A stretch of 49,781 nucleotides of DNA, from the NCBI GenBank assembly GCA_026710325.1, contig JAPORH010000003.1, forward strand, positions 1-49,781, given 5' to 3'. The notes under the pieces were generated by a model that saw only the letters and a program-made list of their open reading frames with translations, ran no database searches and had not been told where the DNA came from. Each line of letters starts with the position of its first letter. Position 1 is the first letter of the stretch. Below, piece by piece: positions 1 through 8,928 of this stretch. The translations under genes and the position numbers were made by a program. Source of the DNA: Litoreibacter sp. (lineage in GTDB: Bacteria > Pseudomonadota > Alphaproteobacteria > Rhodobacterales > Rhodobacteraceae).

Positions 1-283
1 TGAGCCCATAAGCATGGGCGATGCGTCCCGCGACAAAACCCAACCCCAGCAGATGCACCAACCAACCAGGCGTGCCTTGAAGCTCGGCACACAGAAGAAG
101 GATCATGAAGAAGACAGAGTATTCAGCGCAATTGGCCTGTACGCGCATCGCGCGCTCCACGACTTTGCTGCCACCGGTCCCGATTGAGACACGCTCGCTC
201 CGGCGAGCCATAATCACGCGCACGGACAGAAAAAGGAACAACAGCGTCAAAACGCCTAAGTAGATCGGGGCAACAGTCAGCAT
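1..283 (-). CDS. MAPEG family membrane protein (C-terminal part outside window)
   Basis: The reverse strand opens with ATG at 283 and runs without a stop to the window edge, giving 94 visible residues. The N-terminus (MLTVAPIYLGVLTLLFLFLS) is a membrane helix. It is followed by RVIMARRSERVSIGTGG and then ERAMRVQANCAEYSVFFMI, which is the conserved loop and second helix of MAPEG proteins (membrane-associated proteins in eicosanoid and glutathione metabolism). Bacterial members are small four-helix inner-membrane proteins; the substrate of this one is unknown. It begins 12 bases after the metallophosphoesterase stop on the same strand, so the two are probably co-transcribed. The 3' end is missing, so the total length cannot be given. 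Confidence 0.85.
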   Translation of the reverse strand, partial: MLTVAPIYLGVLTLLFLFLSVRVIMARRSERVSIGTGGSKVVERAMRVQANCAEYSVFFMILLLCAELQGTPGWLVHLLGLGFVAGRIAHAYGL

Positions 284-295
284 TGGAAGACCTTT

Positions 296-1120
296 CTAGC
301 GGGACGCGGTATCACGCGAGGGTGTTGTGGCGGCGGCGATGGCAAAATCCTCGCTATGAGCAATAATGCCGCTCTCACCCGCAAGCACAATCCCATAAGC
401 GCCTGGCTCATCGACTGAATTTGCCGACCCGGCCCCGTCGAAAGGCATCGGTTGCTGATGGCAGGGGCTTTTGAAAATGGTGAACGGCACCCCTTCGGCA
501 AAGCCCGAAATGGTCCGGTGCACATGACCGCAAAGCAGGTGCAATGGCCCGCCATAGCTGCGCAGCATGTCCAATAGCGGTTCCGGGTTTTGCAATGCTA
601 TCCGGTCCATGCCGGCAAACCCTGTCATCACGGGCGGATGATGCATCGCCACAACCACAGGGCGCCCGGCGGCCCAAACCAGAGCGCGTTCCAGCCAGGC
701 CAGTCGCGATGGGCACAATACCCCGGAATGGCGCGGCTTGACCTGCAAATCCATCGTATCGAGTGTAATCAACACGCAGCCCGCAAATTCTTGCATTCGC
801 TGCACATGGCCGTCTGAAGTCACGTCTGCCTCGGGAAAAACACGCCTGAACACATCGCGATTGTCGTGATTGCCCAGCATATAGGTGATCGGCAGCGGAA
901 CATCTTTCAAAAGCCCGTACAGGCGCTCAAACTGGGAAGTGCGTCCGTGATGGGTCAAATCTCCCATCAAAATGATCCCGTCTGCATCGCCGTGATGGGT
1001 CAAAGCGTGGCTGAGCCCTTCCGAAAACCGCGCCCCAGGGTCCAGCCCAATGATCTCCCCCCCTTCCTCAACAATGTGAAGATCGGTAAACACCAATAGC
1101 TTGGTCCCAAACCCCTTCAT
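296..1120 (-). CDS. Metallophosphoesterase (calcineurin-like, CpdA/class III PDE type)
   Basis: A predicted 274-aa cytoplasmic phosphoesterase. The binuclear metal motifs occur in the expected order: FTDLHIV (D-x-H), MGDLTHHG (GD), GNHDNRD (GNHD), AMHHPP and GHVHRT (GHxH). The spacing is that of class III cyclic-nucleotide phosphodiesterases and related glycerophosphodiesterases; the true substrate cannot be read from sequence. An upstream in-frame ATG would add 13 residues (from 1159), but these are encoded by a GC hairpin that looks like the pyc terminator or a dispersed repeat. I therefore chose the ATG at 1120 (MKGFGTKLL). It lies downstream of pyc and upstream of the MAPEG gene on the same strand. 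Confidence 0.88.
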   Translation of the reverse strand: MKGFGTKLLVFTDLHIVEEGGEIIGLDPGARFSEGLSHALTHHGDADGIILMGDLTHHGRTSQFERLYGLLKDVPLPITYMLGNHDNRDVFRRVFPEADVTSDGHVQRMQEFAGCVLITLDTMDLQVKPRHSGVLCPSRLAWLERALVWAAGRPVVVAMHHPPVMTGFAGMDRIALQNPEPLLDMLRSYGGPLHLLCGHVHRTISGFAEGVPFTIFKSPCHQQPMPFDGAGSANSVDEPGAYGIVLAGESGIIAHSEDFAIAAATTPSRDTASR

Positions 1121-1142
1121 TGTTTCAGAAATATCCCGGGGT

Positions 1143-1159
1143 TTGGGGCAGAGCCCCAA
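1143..1159 (-). terminator. GC-rich hairpin after pyc
   Basis: TTGGGGC-AGA-GCCCCAA is a perfect 7-bp stem with a 3-base loop between pyc and the metallophosphoesterase gene. On the minus strand it is followed by AACCCCGGGATATTTC, with no clean T tract. I read it as a likely transcription-attenuating hairpin after pyc. I recall similar GGGGCTCTGCCCC elements lying between genes in many Rhodobacterales genomes, so it may also be a dispersed intergenic repeat. A second 12-bp palindrome (GCGCAGCTGCGC, 1177-1188) sits just beside it. Confidence 0.5.
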
Positions 1160-1195
1160 GCAAGCAATGTCGGGCAGCGCAGCTGCGCATTGGGG

Positions 1196-4100
1196 TTACT
1201 CCAGCTCCACCAGCAAATCCTTGGCGTCGATCTGACCGCCTGCGGAAACATGAACGGCCTTGATCACCGCATCGCGCTCGGCGTGGATTCCAGTTTCCAT
1301 CTTCATCGCCTCGATTGTCAGCAGCAGATCGCCCTCTTTAACCTCTTTTCCCGCCTGCGCCGCTACAGTCGCGACAACCCCCGGCATCGGCGCGCCGATG
1401 TGATTGGGGTTGCCGACTTCCGCCTTGGGCATCTTGGCGCTGACGGCGGCGGCCTTGCGGTCTGGCACGCGGATTGTGCGCGGCTGACCGTTCAGCTCAA
1501 AGAACACCTTAGCCTCACCGTCATCATTGGTCGCCGCCCGCGCCTGCATCCGAATTTCAAGGATTTTGCCCGGGTCGATCTCGACGCTGATCTCTTCGCC
1601 CGGTTCCATCCCATAGAAGAAAGTCCGCGTGGGCAGCGTGCGTACAGGGCCGTATGTCTCGTGACGGCGCGCATAGTCGAGGTAAACTTTAGGGTACATC
1701 AGATACCCGTTGAGGTCCTCGTTATCAATTTCCTTGCCATCCAGCTGGTCAGAGACATCCGCACGTACTGCCTCAAGATCAACGGGTTCCAGCTCCTCGC
1801 CGGGGCGTTTGGTTGATGGCTTCTCGCCCTTCAAGATTTTCTTCTGAATGGCTTTCGGCCAGCCACCCGGCGGTTGGCCAAGTGAGCCGCGCATCATGTC
1901 GACAACACTGTCGGGGAAGGCGACATCGGTCTTCGGGTCCTCGACCTCGTCGCGCGTGAGCCCTTGGCTGACCATCATCAAGGCCATGTCGCCGACCACT
2001 TTTGACGACGGGGTCACTTTGACGATGTCGCCGAACATCTGGTTCACATCCGCATAGGTCTGGGCGACCTCATGCCAGCGTTCTTCAAGTCCGACCGATC
2101 GCGCTTGTGCTTTGAGGTTGGTGAATTGCCCGCCCGGCATTTCGTGCAGGTAGACCTCGGATGCGGGGGCTTGCATGCCGCTTTCGAAGGCGCGGTACTG
2201 AGCGCGCACGGCCTCCCAATAATCGCTTATCTGGCGCACGGTTTTGATATCGAGCCCGGTGTCGCGCTCGGTATTGGCAAGGACCTCGACCACAGAGCCA
2301 AGCGTCGCTTGGGAGGTGTTCCCCGACAGCGCGTCCATGGCGCAATCTACCGCGTCCACTCCGGCGGCTGATGCCGCCACGATGGTCGCAACTGCGGTGC
2401 CTGCCGTGTCATGAGTGTGGAAGTGGATAGGCAGCCCGACCTCTTCCTTCAGCGCTTTGACAAGAATGCTTGCGGAGGCGGGCTTCATAAGCCCCGCCAT
2501 GTCTTTTAGCCCAAGGATATGCGCACCTGCCGCTTTCATCTCTTTGCCCATGTCGACGTAGTATTTCAGGTCGTATTTTGAGCGTTCAGGGTTCAGCAAA
2601 TCGCCTGTATAGCAGATTGTACCTTCGCAAATCTTGCCGCTCTCAACCACGGCATCCATCGCGACGCGCATGTTTTCGACCCAGTTGAGGCTGTCGAAGA
2701 CGCGGAAGATGTCCACTCCGGTTTCAGCCGCCTGGCGGACAAATTCTTGCACCACGTTGTCGGGGTAGTTGGTGTAGCCCACGCCGTTGGAGGCTCGCAA
2801 AAGCATCTGGGTCAATAGGTTCGGCATAGCTTTGCGCAGATCGCGCAGGCGCTGCCAAGGACATTCCTGCAAGAAGCGGTAGGCCACATCAAAGGTGGCA
2901 CCCCCCCAGCATTCCATTGAGAACAATCCTGGCATATTGGCCGCATAGGTCGGGGCCACCCGGATCATGTCGATGGAGCGCATGCGCGTGGCCAGCAAGG
3001 ATTGGTGCCCGTCACGCATTGTTGTGTCGGTGATCAGCAGCTGCTTTTGCTCGCTCATCCAATCGGCCACGGCTTGCGGCCCGTAATCTTCCAGAATGTT
3101 GCGGGTCCCATAGGCTGGATCACCCTTTGGCTCCGGTGCGCGCGGGATGCGGGTCTCGGTCGGCTCGGGTCTTCCTTCCGTCTCCGGATGCCCGTTCACG
3201 GTGATGTCGGCGATATAGGTCAGCACTTTGGTGCCGCGGTCGCGGCGCGGGGTGAAGTCAAACAACGCCGGCGTCTCGTCGATGAACTTTGTGTGGTACT
3301 CGTAGTTCAAGAAGGTCGGGTGTTTCAGAAGGTTCTCGACAAAGGCAATGTTGGTCGAAACCCCGCGAATACGGAACTCACGCAAAGCGCGGTCCATCCG
3401 TGAAATCGTGGCCTCTGGCGTCGGTGCCCAGGCCGTCACCTTTTCCAAAAGCGAGTCGTAATAGCGGGTGATCACAGCGCCCGAATAGGCCGTGCCGCCG
3501 TCGAGCCGAATACCCATCCCTGTGGCAGAGCGATAGGTCGTGATCCGGCCATAGTCCGGGATGAAATTGTTCTGTGGGTCTTCTGTGGTGACCCGGCATT
3601 GCAGCGCGTGGCCGTCGAGCTTCACGTCATATTGGCTGGCCACACCCGTGGCCTCGACCAAGCTTTTGCCTTCCGCGATCAGGATTTGTGCACGGACAAT
3701 GTCGATGCCAGTGACTTCCTCGGTCACCGTATGCTCAACCTGTACGCGCGGATTTACCTCGATGAAGTAAAACTCGCCTGAATCCATATCCATCAGAAAC
3801 TCGACCGTGCCTGCGCATTCGTAATTCACATGCTCGCAGATTTTCTTGCCGAGCGCGCAAAGCTGCTCTCGCTGCGTGCCGGACAGATACGGGGCAGGGG
3901 CACGTTCCACCACTTTCTGGTTGCGCCGCTGGACGGAGCAATCGCGCTCCCACAAATGATAAATCGCGCCATGGCTGTCGCCGAGGATTTGCACCTCCAC
4001 ATGGCGGGCGCGCATGATCATCTTTTCCAGATACCCCTCGCCATTGCCAAATGCGGCTTCTGCCTCGCGGCGCCCTTCCAGAACTTTCTCTTCCAGCTCA

Positions 4101-4633
4101 TCTTCGCCCATGATCGGCCGCATACCGCGCCCGCCGCCGCCCCAAGAGGCTTTGAGCATCAGCGGATAGCCGATCTCCTTGGCCTCTTTCTTAATTGCGG
4201 CCATATCATCGCCGAGCACATCCGTGGCTGGGATCACCGGAACACCAGCGGCAATCGCCACCTGCCGAGCAGAGGCTTTGTCGCCAAGCGCGCGCATGGT
4301 TTCTGCTTTGGGTCCGATGAATTTGATCCCATTGTCGTGGCAGGCATCTACAAATTCGGGGTTCTCGGAAAGGAGCCCGTAGCCCGGGTGGATCGCATCT
4401 GCGCCCGACATCTTGGCCACGCGGATGATCTCATCAATCGCCAGATAGGCTTGAACGGGGCCAAGCCCTTCGCCGATCTTGTAAGCCTCATCCGCTTTGA
4501 AGCGGTGCAGGCCCAGCTTGTCCTCTTCCGCGAAGACCGCGACCGTTTTCTTTCCCATCTCGTTGGCGGCGCGCATGACGCGGATCGCAATCTCGCCCCG
4601 GTTGGCAATGAGAATTTTCTTGAAATCGGCCAT
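1196..4633 (-). CDS. pyc: Pyruvate carboxylase
   Basis: An 1145-aa single-chain, biotin-dependent enzyme that converts pyruvate, bicarbonate and ATP to oxaloacetate, refilling the TCA cycle. The N-terminal biotin carboxylase domain begins KKILIANRGEIAIRV and has the ATP-grasp glycine loop KASWGGGGRGMR. The central carboxyltransferase domain starts near RDGHQSLLATRMR, which carries metal and pyruvate ligands. The C-terminal biotinyl domain has EAMKMETG with the biotinylated lysine at about residue 1111. Length matches the usual alpha4-type enzyme (about 1150 aa). No break or missing motif is visible. A weak promoter (CTTAAA-N16-TAATAA) can be placed 40-80 bases upstream on the minus strand. 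Confidence 0.98.
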   Translation of the reverse strand: MADFKKILIANRGEIAIRVMRAANEMGKKTVAVFAEEDKLGLHRFKADEAYKIGEGLGPVQAYLAIDEIIRVAKMSGADAIHPGYGLLSENPEFVDACHDNGIKFIGPKAETMRALGDKASARQVAIAAGVPVIPATDVLGDDMAAIKKEAKEIGYPLMLKASWGGGGRGMRPIMGEDELEEKVLEGRREAEAAFGNGEGYLEKMIMRARHVEVQILGDSHGAIYHLWERDCSVQRRNQKVVERAPAPYLSGTQREQLCALGKKICEHVNYECAGTVEFLMDMDSGEFYFIEVNPRVQVEHTVTEEVTGIDIVRAQILIAEGKSLVEATGVASQYDVKLDGHALQCRVTTEDPQNNFIPDYGRITTYRSATGMGIRLDGGTAYSGAVITRYYDSLLEKVTAWAPTPEATISRMDRALREFRIRGVSTNIAFVENLLKHPTFLNYEYHTKFIDETPALFDFTPRRDRGTKVLTYIADITVNGHPETEGRPEPTETRIPRAPEPKGDPAYGTRNILEDYGPQAVADWMSEQKQLLITDTTMRDGHQSLLATRMRSIDMIRVAPTYAANMPGLFSMECWGGATFDVAYRFLQECPWQRLRDLRKAMPNLLTQMLLRASNGVGYTNYPDNVVQEFVRQAAETGVDIFRVFDSLNWVENMRVAMDAVVESGKICEGTICYTGDLLNPERSKYDLKYYVDMGKEMKAAGAHILGLKDMAGLMKPASASILVKALKEEVGLPIHFHTHDTAGTAVATIVAASAAGVDAVDCAMDALSGNTSQATLGSVVEVLANTERDTGLDIKTVRQISDYWEAVRAQYRAFESGMQAPASEVYLHEMPGGQFTNLKAQARSVGLEERWHEVAQTYADVNQMFGDIVKVTPSSKVVGDMALMMVSQGLTRDEVEDPKTDVAFPDSVVDMMRGSLGQPPGGWPKAIQKKILKGEKPSTKRPGEELEPVDLEAVRADVSDQLDGKEIDNEDLNGYLMYPKVYLDYARRHETYGPVRTLPTRTFFYGMEPGEEISVEIDPGKILEIRMQARAATNDDGEAKVFFELNGQPRTIRVPDRKAAAVSAKMPKAEVGNPNHIGAPMPGVVATVAAQAGKEVKEGDLLLTIEAMKMETGIHAERDAVIKAVHVSAGGQIDAKDLLVELE

Positions 4634-4864
4634 GGCGTTTGTCCCCGACTGGTCGTTTATTATGCAGTTGCGGCATTCTTTAAGCCTGAATGAACGCGGC
4701 GTAAACTGGTTAGAAATGGGTACGCGATCAGCTTAAGCGGCGAAGCGGGAAGAGTGTTCCAAATTTTTGGCGCATCGATATGACTTGGCCGATTAACAAT
4801 CCAAGCGCCTTAGTACCGCCGCTTTTCAAGTTGATGTGGTTGGTCGGATAAAAAGGATTCACTT

Positions 4865-5272
4865 ATGACGAAACCCATTTTCGCTATCACAATTATGCTT
4901 TCATTGGCCTGTAGTGGTGCCGCAATAGCAGCAGAAAAGAAATTTGCCGGCTACGTGATCAAATCGAAAACCCAAACGGTCGAAGGTGTCATGCTGGCTG
5001 ATGGCTACACCCCCGCGGAAGTCATGGCGTTCATCCGCCAAGACTGTGCAAGCGGCCGTCTAGGCGCGCTTTCCTATGTTAACAAGCCATACAAAAGGCG
5101 CGGAAACCTGTTTCAAAAGTTCCGAACAAGCTGCGTCGGTGGTCCGAGCCCGAGCATAGGCAAAACCCGATCAGTGACGGTTGAGGTTGAGCGTATGCCA
5201 GATGGGCGCAACATGACGGAATATACCTACGGAGAAAACGGCGACGTTAAATACCGCCGCGTGATCCGGTAG
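4865..5272 (+). CDS. Small secreted protein of unknown function
   Basis: A 135-aa protein with an N-terminal signal peptide (lysine, hydrophobic stretch, then AAIAA before EKKF, a plausible signal peptidase I site). The mature part is about 110 residues, basic and without membrane helices. It has two cysteines (RQDCASGR and RTSCVGG) that could form a disulfide in the periplasm. The end is rich in charged residues (GENGDVKYRRVIR). AAAAAGGA lies about 7 bases before the ATG as ribosome binding site. I do not recognise the family. It is a single gene between divergently transcribed pyc and convergent lldD-like genes, so context gives no function. Confidence 0.75.
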   Translation: MTKPIFAITIMLSLACSGAAIAAEKKFAGYVIKSKTQTVEGVMLADGYTPAEVMAFIRQDCASGRLGALSYVNKPYKRRGNLFQKFRTSCVGGPSPSIGKTRSVTVEVERMPDGRNMTEYTYGENGDVKYRRVIR

Positions 5273-5289
5273 CCTCCAGCGGACTGAAG

Positions 5290-6420
5290 TCAGACGCGTC
5301 TATGCTGCAAATCCGCCAGGGTCTTGGTGCCCAATTGCCCCATATTGGCCTCGATATCCTTGCGCAGCATATCTGCCAAATGCGCCGGGCCGTTCTCGCC
5401 CGCGGCCCCAAGCGCGTAGTGCCACGCTCGGCCAAGCATCACAAAATCCGCGCCCAGTGCGAGCGCGCGGATGATGTCGAGCCCGCTTTCAATGCCGCTG
5501 TCAAACAGCACTGGCAGGGTCGTCGCGCGACACACCTGCGGCAGACACTCGATCGCGCCTTGTGCGCCGTCGAACTGCCTGCCTGCGTGGTTGGAGACCC
5601 AAAGCGCGTCGACGCCGGCTTCCTCCAGACGCACTGCGTCCTCAGTCTGCGTGACCCCTTTGACAATAAGCGGCCCGGTCCAGGCATCACGTAGCCGTTT
5701 CAGATAGTCCCAGTCTGGGGAGGTGCGCAGCAGGTAGCCGATATGCTCGGTCGAAGGCAGCTGCCCTTTGAAATCAGAATATTTGTCCAGCGTCTTCATA
5801 CGCGGCATGCCAGTCTGCCGGATGCCATTCAGCCAAGCCGGGCATTGTGCCGCCTGCATGGCCAAGCGCGGTGTCAGCTTAGGCGGCTGTGTAAGTCCCC
5901 CGCGTGTTTGCCGCTCTCGCCGTGAGGCCACAGGAACATCTACCGTCAGGATCAAGGTGCTGAACCCGGCCCCGCGCGCGCGGGAGATCATGTCGTCCCG
6001 GATCGCCTCATCTCGTGGCGGGTAAATCTGGAACCAGGCATGTTCGCCCAAATGCGGTGCAATATCTTCGGGTGTCTGCGTAGCCACTGTCGAAATGGCA
6101 TAGGGAATGCCAAGCTCCGCGCCTGTCTTGGCCAATGCCTTCTCAGCCCCCGGCCAAATCAGCCCCGACATCCCTACAGGTGAGATGCCAAAGGGCAGGG
6201 GAAAGCCACGCCCCAAAAGCATCGTCGTCAGGTCCGGCTTGAACTCCCCATGCAGGATCGAGGCTTTGAACAACACCCGGTCTAACCCTTCGCGGTTGCG
6301 CTGCGCGGTCCGTTCGTCGCCGGTAGCGCTGTCGAGATACTCCCACACGAAATGCGGGATGCGTTTGCGCGCGGCACGGCGCAGGTCGGAAATGGCGGGA
6401 AATTTCGAATGCAGGTCCAT
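5290..6420 (-). CDS. lldD: FMN-dependent alpha-hydroxy-acid dehydrogenase (L-lactate dehydrogenase type)
   Basis: A 376-aa TIM-barrel flavoenzyme that oxidises an L-2-hydroxy acid, probably L-lactate to pyruvate, and passes electrons to the respiratory chain or oxygen. Family features are FVWEYLDSATGDE near the N-terminus, the FMN-binding PFGISPVGMSG, LILTVDVP, the lysine in PLIVKGV that stabilises the flavin, and the catalytic histidine in SNHAGRQ. The usual SNHGGRQ is altered to SNHAGRQ, and the usual DSGIRxG is DSGIESG. It may therefore belong to a subfamily with another substrate, such as mandelate or glycolate. It is divergent from uvrD, sharing a short intergenic region with a SOS box. 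Confidence 0.85.
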   Translation of the reverse strand: MDLHSKFPAISDLRRAARKRIPHFVWEYLDSATGDERTAQRNREGLDRVLFKASILHGEFKPDLTTMLLGRGFPLPFGISPVGMSGLIWPGAEKALAKTGAELGIPYAISTVATQTPEDIAPHLGEHAWFQIYPPRDEAIRDDMISRARGAGFSTLILTVDVPVASRRERQTRGGLTQPPKLTPRLAMQAAQCPAWLNGIRQTGMPRMKTLDKYSDFKGQLPSTEHIGYLLRTSPDWDYLKRLRDAWTGPLIVKGVTQTEDAVRLEEAGVDALWVSNHAGRQFDGAQGAIECLPQVCRATTLPVLFDSGIESGLDIIRALALGADFVMLGRAWHYALGAAGENGPAHLADMLRKDIEANMGQLGTKTLADLQHRRV

Positions 6421-6450
6421 AGGCTGCGTTTCTCAGATCAATCTCTGCGC

Positions 6451-6478
6451 TTGTCCAGAGAAAGCTGTGGAACATAAC
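6451..6478 (+). promoter_or_regulatory. Possible uvrD promoter
   Basis: TTGTCC (6451-6456) and CATAAC (6473-6478) are spaced by 16 bases upstream of uvrD. The match is moderate, but the LexA box overlaps the -10, as expected for a repressed SOS promoter. Confidence 0.45.
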
Positions 6479-6484
6479 TAGAAC
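6470..6484 (+). promoter_or_regulatory. LexA (SOS) box, GAAC-N7-GAAC
   Basis: GAAC-ATAACTA-GAAC is a perfect match to the alphaproteobacterial LexA operator, a direct repeat written GTTC-N7-GTTC on the other strand. It lies 42 bases before the uvrD ATG and 50 bases before the divergent lldD-like ATG. It most likely places uvrD under SOS control; it could also affect the divergent gene. Confidence 0.8.
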
Positions 6485-6525
6485 ACCTCTTTCCCTGAAC
6501 CTCGCTTGGCGCTATCTTGAAACTC

Positions 6526-8928
6526 ATGAGCAGCTCAGACGATTTCGACGCCTTCGAGGCGGCCTCTTCCGTACCCTTGTCGCAGCGCGCCTTCGGGGCC
6601 GCCGTCGCCGCCCGTGCGACGCCCTATCTGGACGGGTTGAACCCCGCGCAGCGTGAGGCGGTGGAGACTTTGGACGGCCCTGTCCTGATGCTCGCAGGGG
6701 CGGGCACCGGCAAAACGCGAGCGCTGACGGCCCGGATCGCACATTTGCTGACGACGGGATCCGCCCGCCCGAATGAAATCTTGGCCGTGACCTTCACCAA
6801 CAAAGCCGCGCGGGAGATGAAAGACCGCGTCGGCAAATTGCTGGGCGAACAGGTGGAGGGCGTCCCATGGCTTGGCACCTTCCACTCGATTTGCGTCAAG
6901 CTTCTCCGCCGCCACGCCGAACTTGTTGGGCTAAAATCCAATTTCACCATCCTCGATACAGATGACCAGCTGCGCCTCTTGAAACAGTTGATTGCGGCCG
7001 AACAGATCGACGACAAACGCTGGCCCGCCCGGATGCTCGCGGGTCTCATCGACCAGTGGAAAAACCGCGCTTGGACGCCCGAAGCGCTGCCCGTCGCCGA
7101 GGCCGGGGCTTACAACAACCGCGGGGGCGAGTTCTACGCCGCCTACCAGCAGCGCCTGAAAACCCTAAACGCGGTCGATTTCGGCGACCTACTGTTGCAC
7201 ATGGTCACGATTTTCCAAAACCATGATGACGTACTGCAGCAATACCAGCGCTGGTTCAAATATATCCTCGTGGACGAATACCAAGATACCAACGTCGCGC
7301 AGTATATGTGGCTGCGGCTTTTGGCGGCGGGGCACAAAAACATCTGCTGCGTGGGCGATGATGACCAGTCGATCTATGGCTGGCGTGGGGCAGAGGTTGG
7401 CAACATTTTGCGCTTCGAAAAGGACTTTGAGGGCGCAAAAATTGTGAAATTGGAGCAAAACTACCGGTCCACCGAACATATCCTCGCTGCCGCTTCCGGT
7501 GTGATCGCGGGAAATAAAGGCAGGCTTGGAAAGACGCTCTTTACTGAGGCAAAGGGCGGCGAAAAGGTCCGCCTCATCGGCCATTGGGACGGGGAAGAGG
7601 AAGCCCGCTGGGTGGGCGATGAGATCGAAGCGATGCAGGTCGGCACGCGCGGCATGGACCCGATGTCGCTGAATGATATGGCCATTCTCGTGCGCGCCTC
7701 CCACCAGATGCGCGCCTTTGAGGACCGGTTCCTCACCATCGGCTTGCCCTACCGCGTCATCGGCGGCCCGCGCTTCTACGAGCGGATGGAAATTCGCGAC
7801 GCGCTTGCCTATTTTCGCCTTGCCGTCAGCCCCGATGATGATCTGGCGTTTGAGCGGATCGTGAACACGCCGAAGCGTGGCTTGGGCGACAAGGCGCAGC
7901 AAAAAATCCAGGTGACCGCCCGGACCAATGGCGTCTCTCTCCATGAAGGCGCGCGCATTCTGCTCATGGCCAAAGGGCTTGGCGGAAAAGGCGCGGTGGA
8001 GCTGCAAAAGCTCGTTGATGGCATCGATCGTTGGGCCGCGCAGGTTCGAAACGAGGCCGACACCCACATTGAAACCGCCGAGATGATCCTAGAGGAATCC
8101 GGCTACACCGAGATGTGGCAGAACGACAAAACGCCCGAAGCGCCAGGCCGGCTCGATAACCTCAAGGAACTGATCAAAGCGCTGGAAAGCTTTGAAAACT
8201 TGCAAGGGTTCCTCGAACATATCTCCCTTGTCATGGACAACGATACCGAGGCCCAGGGCGAGCAGGTCTCGATCATGACGCTGCACGGCGCTAAGGGCCT
8301 CGAATTCCCGGCTGTGTTCCTGCCGGGTTGGGAAGACGGCCTTTTCCCCTCACAGCGCTCCATGGATGAAAGCGGGCTCAAGGGGTTGGAGGAAGAACGC
8401 CGCCTCGCCTATGTCGGCATCACCCGCGCGGAGGAGCTGTGCACGATCAGTTTCGCGGGAAACCGTCGTGTCTACGGGCAATGGCAATCCCAACTACCCT
8501 CCCGCTTTATCGACGAACTGCCAGAAGCGCATGTCGAGGTTCTGACGCCCCCCGGGCTCTACGGCCATCAGGGTGGCAGCATGATGGGACAGGCGTCACC
8601 GGTGATGCAGGCTGCGTCCGAGAGCGATCTCCATGACAAAGCTGCCAACGCCAATGTCTACAACTCCCCCGGGTGGCGGCGCTTGCAAGAGCGTCAAAAC
8701 CTGCGTGGCACGTCTCAACCGCGCGAAAGCAAAAACATGGTGATCGACGCGCAGGCTGTCTCCAGCTTTACGACAGGGGAGCGGGTCTTTCACCAGAAAT
8801 TCGGCTACGGCACGGTCGAGGGGATCGAAGGCGACAAGCTCGACATCGCTTTTGACAAGGCGGGGTCAAAGAAGGTGGTTGGCAAGTTTCTTGTTGCAGC
8901 GGAAAGTGCGGGCGACGTGCCGTTCTAG
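6526..8928 (+). CDS. uvrD: ATP-dependent DNA helicase UvrD/PcrA type
   Basis: An 800-aa superfamily 1A 3'-5' helicase for nucleotide excision and mismatch repair. Motifs in order: LNPAQREAV (Q motif), GAGTGKTRAL (Walker A, lysine about residue 63), TFTNKAAREMKDRV, FHSICVKLLRR, VDEYQDTN (Walker B), GDDDQSIYGWRGA, LEQNYRST, MTLHGAKGLEFPAVFLPGWEDGLFP and VGITRAEE. The C-terminus (GERVFHQKFGYGTVEG) is the Tudor-like domain that contacts RNA polymerase in this family. I chose the ATG at 6526 over an in-frame TTG nine bases earlier. Its TAG stop lies inside a CTAG that also supplies the stop of the convergent LysE-type gene. Confidence 0.97.
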   Translation: MSSSDDFDAFEAASSVPLSQRAFGAAVAARATPYLDGLNPAQREAVETLDGPVLMLAGAGTGKTRALTARIAHLLTTGSARPNEILAVTFTNKAAREMKDRVGKLLGEQVEGVPWLGTFHSICVKLLRRHAELVGLKSNFTILDTDDQLRLLKQLIAAEQIDDKRWPARMLAGLIDQWKNRAWTPEALPVAEAGAYNNRGGEFYAAYQQRLKTLNAVDFGDLLLHMVTIFQNHDDVLQQYQRWFKYILVDEYQDTNVAQYMWLRLLAAGHKNICCVGDDDQSIYGWRGAEVGNILRFEKDFEGAKIVKLEQNYRSTEHILAAASGVIAGNKGRLGKTLFTEAKGGEKVRLIGHWDGEEEARWVGDEIEAMQVGTRGMDPMSLNDMAILVRASHQMRAFEDRFLTIGLPYRVIGGPRFYERMEIRDALAYFRLAVSPDDDLAFERIVNTPKRGLGDKAQQKIQVTARTNGVSLHEGARILLMAKGLGGKGAVELQKLVDGIDRWAAQVRNEADTHIETAEMILEESGYTEMWQNDKTPEAPGRLDNLKELIKALESFENLQGFLEHISLVMDNDTEAQGEQVSIMTLHGAKGLEFPAVFLPGWEDGLFPSQRSMDESGLKGLEEERRLAYVGITRAEELCTISFAGNRRVYGQWQSQLPSRFIDELPEAHVEVLTPPGLYGHQGGSMMGQASPVMQAASESDLHDKAANANVYNSPGWRRLQERQNLRGTSQPRESKNMVIDAQAVSSFTTGERVFHQKFGYGTVEGIEGDKLDIAFDKAGSKKVVGKFLVAAESAGDVPF

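Noticed and set aside
3830-4693. 287-aa plus-strand frame opposite pyc
   Set aside because: Antisense shadow of the biotin carboxylase domain; no motif or ribosome binding site.
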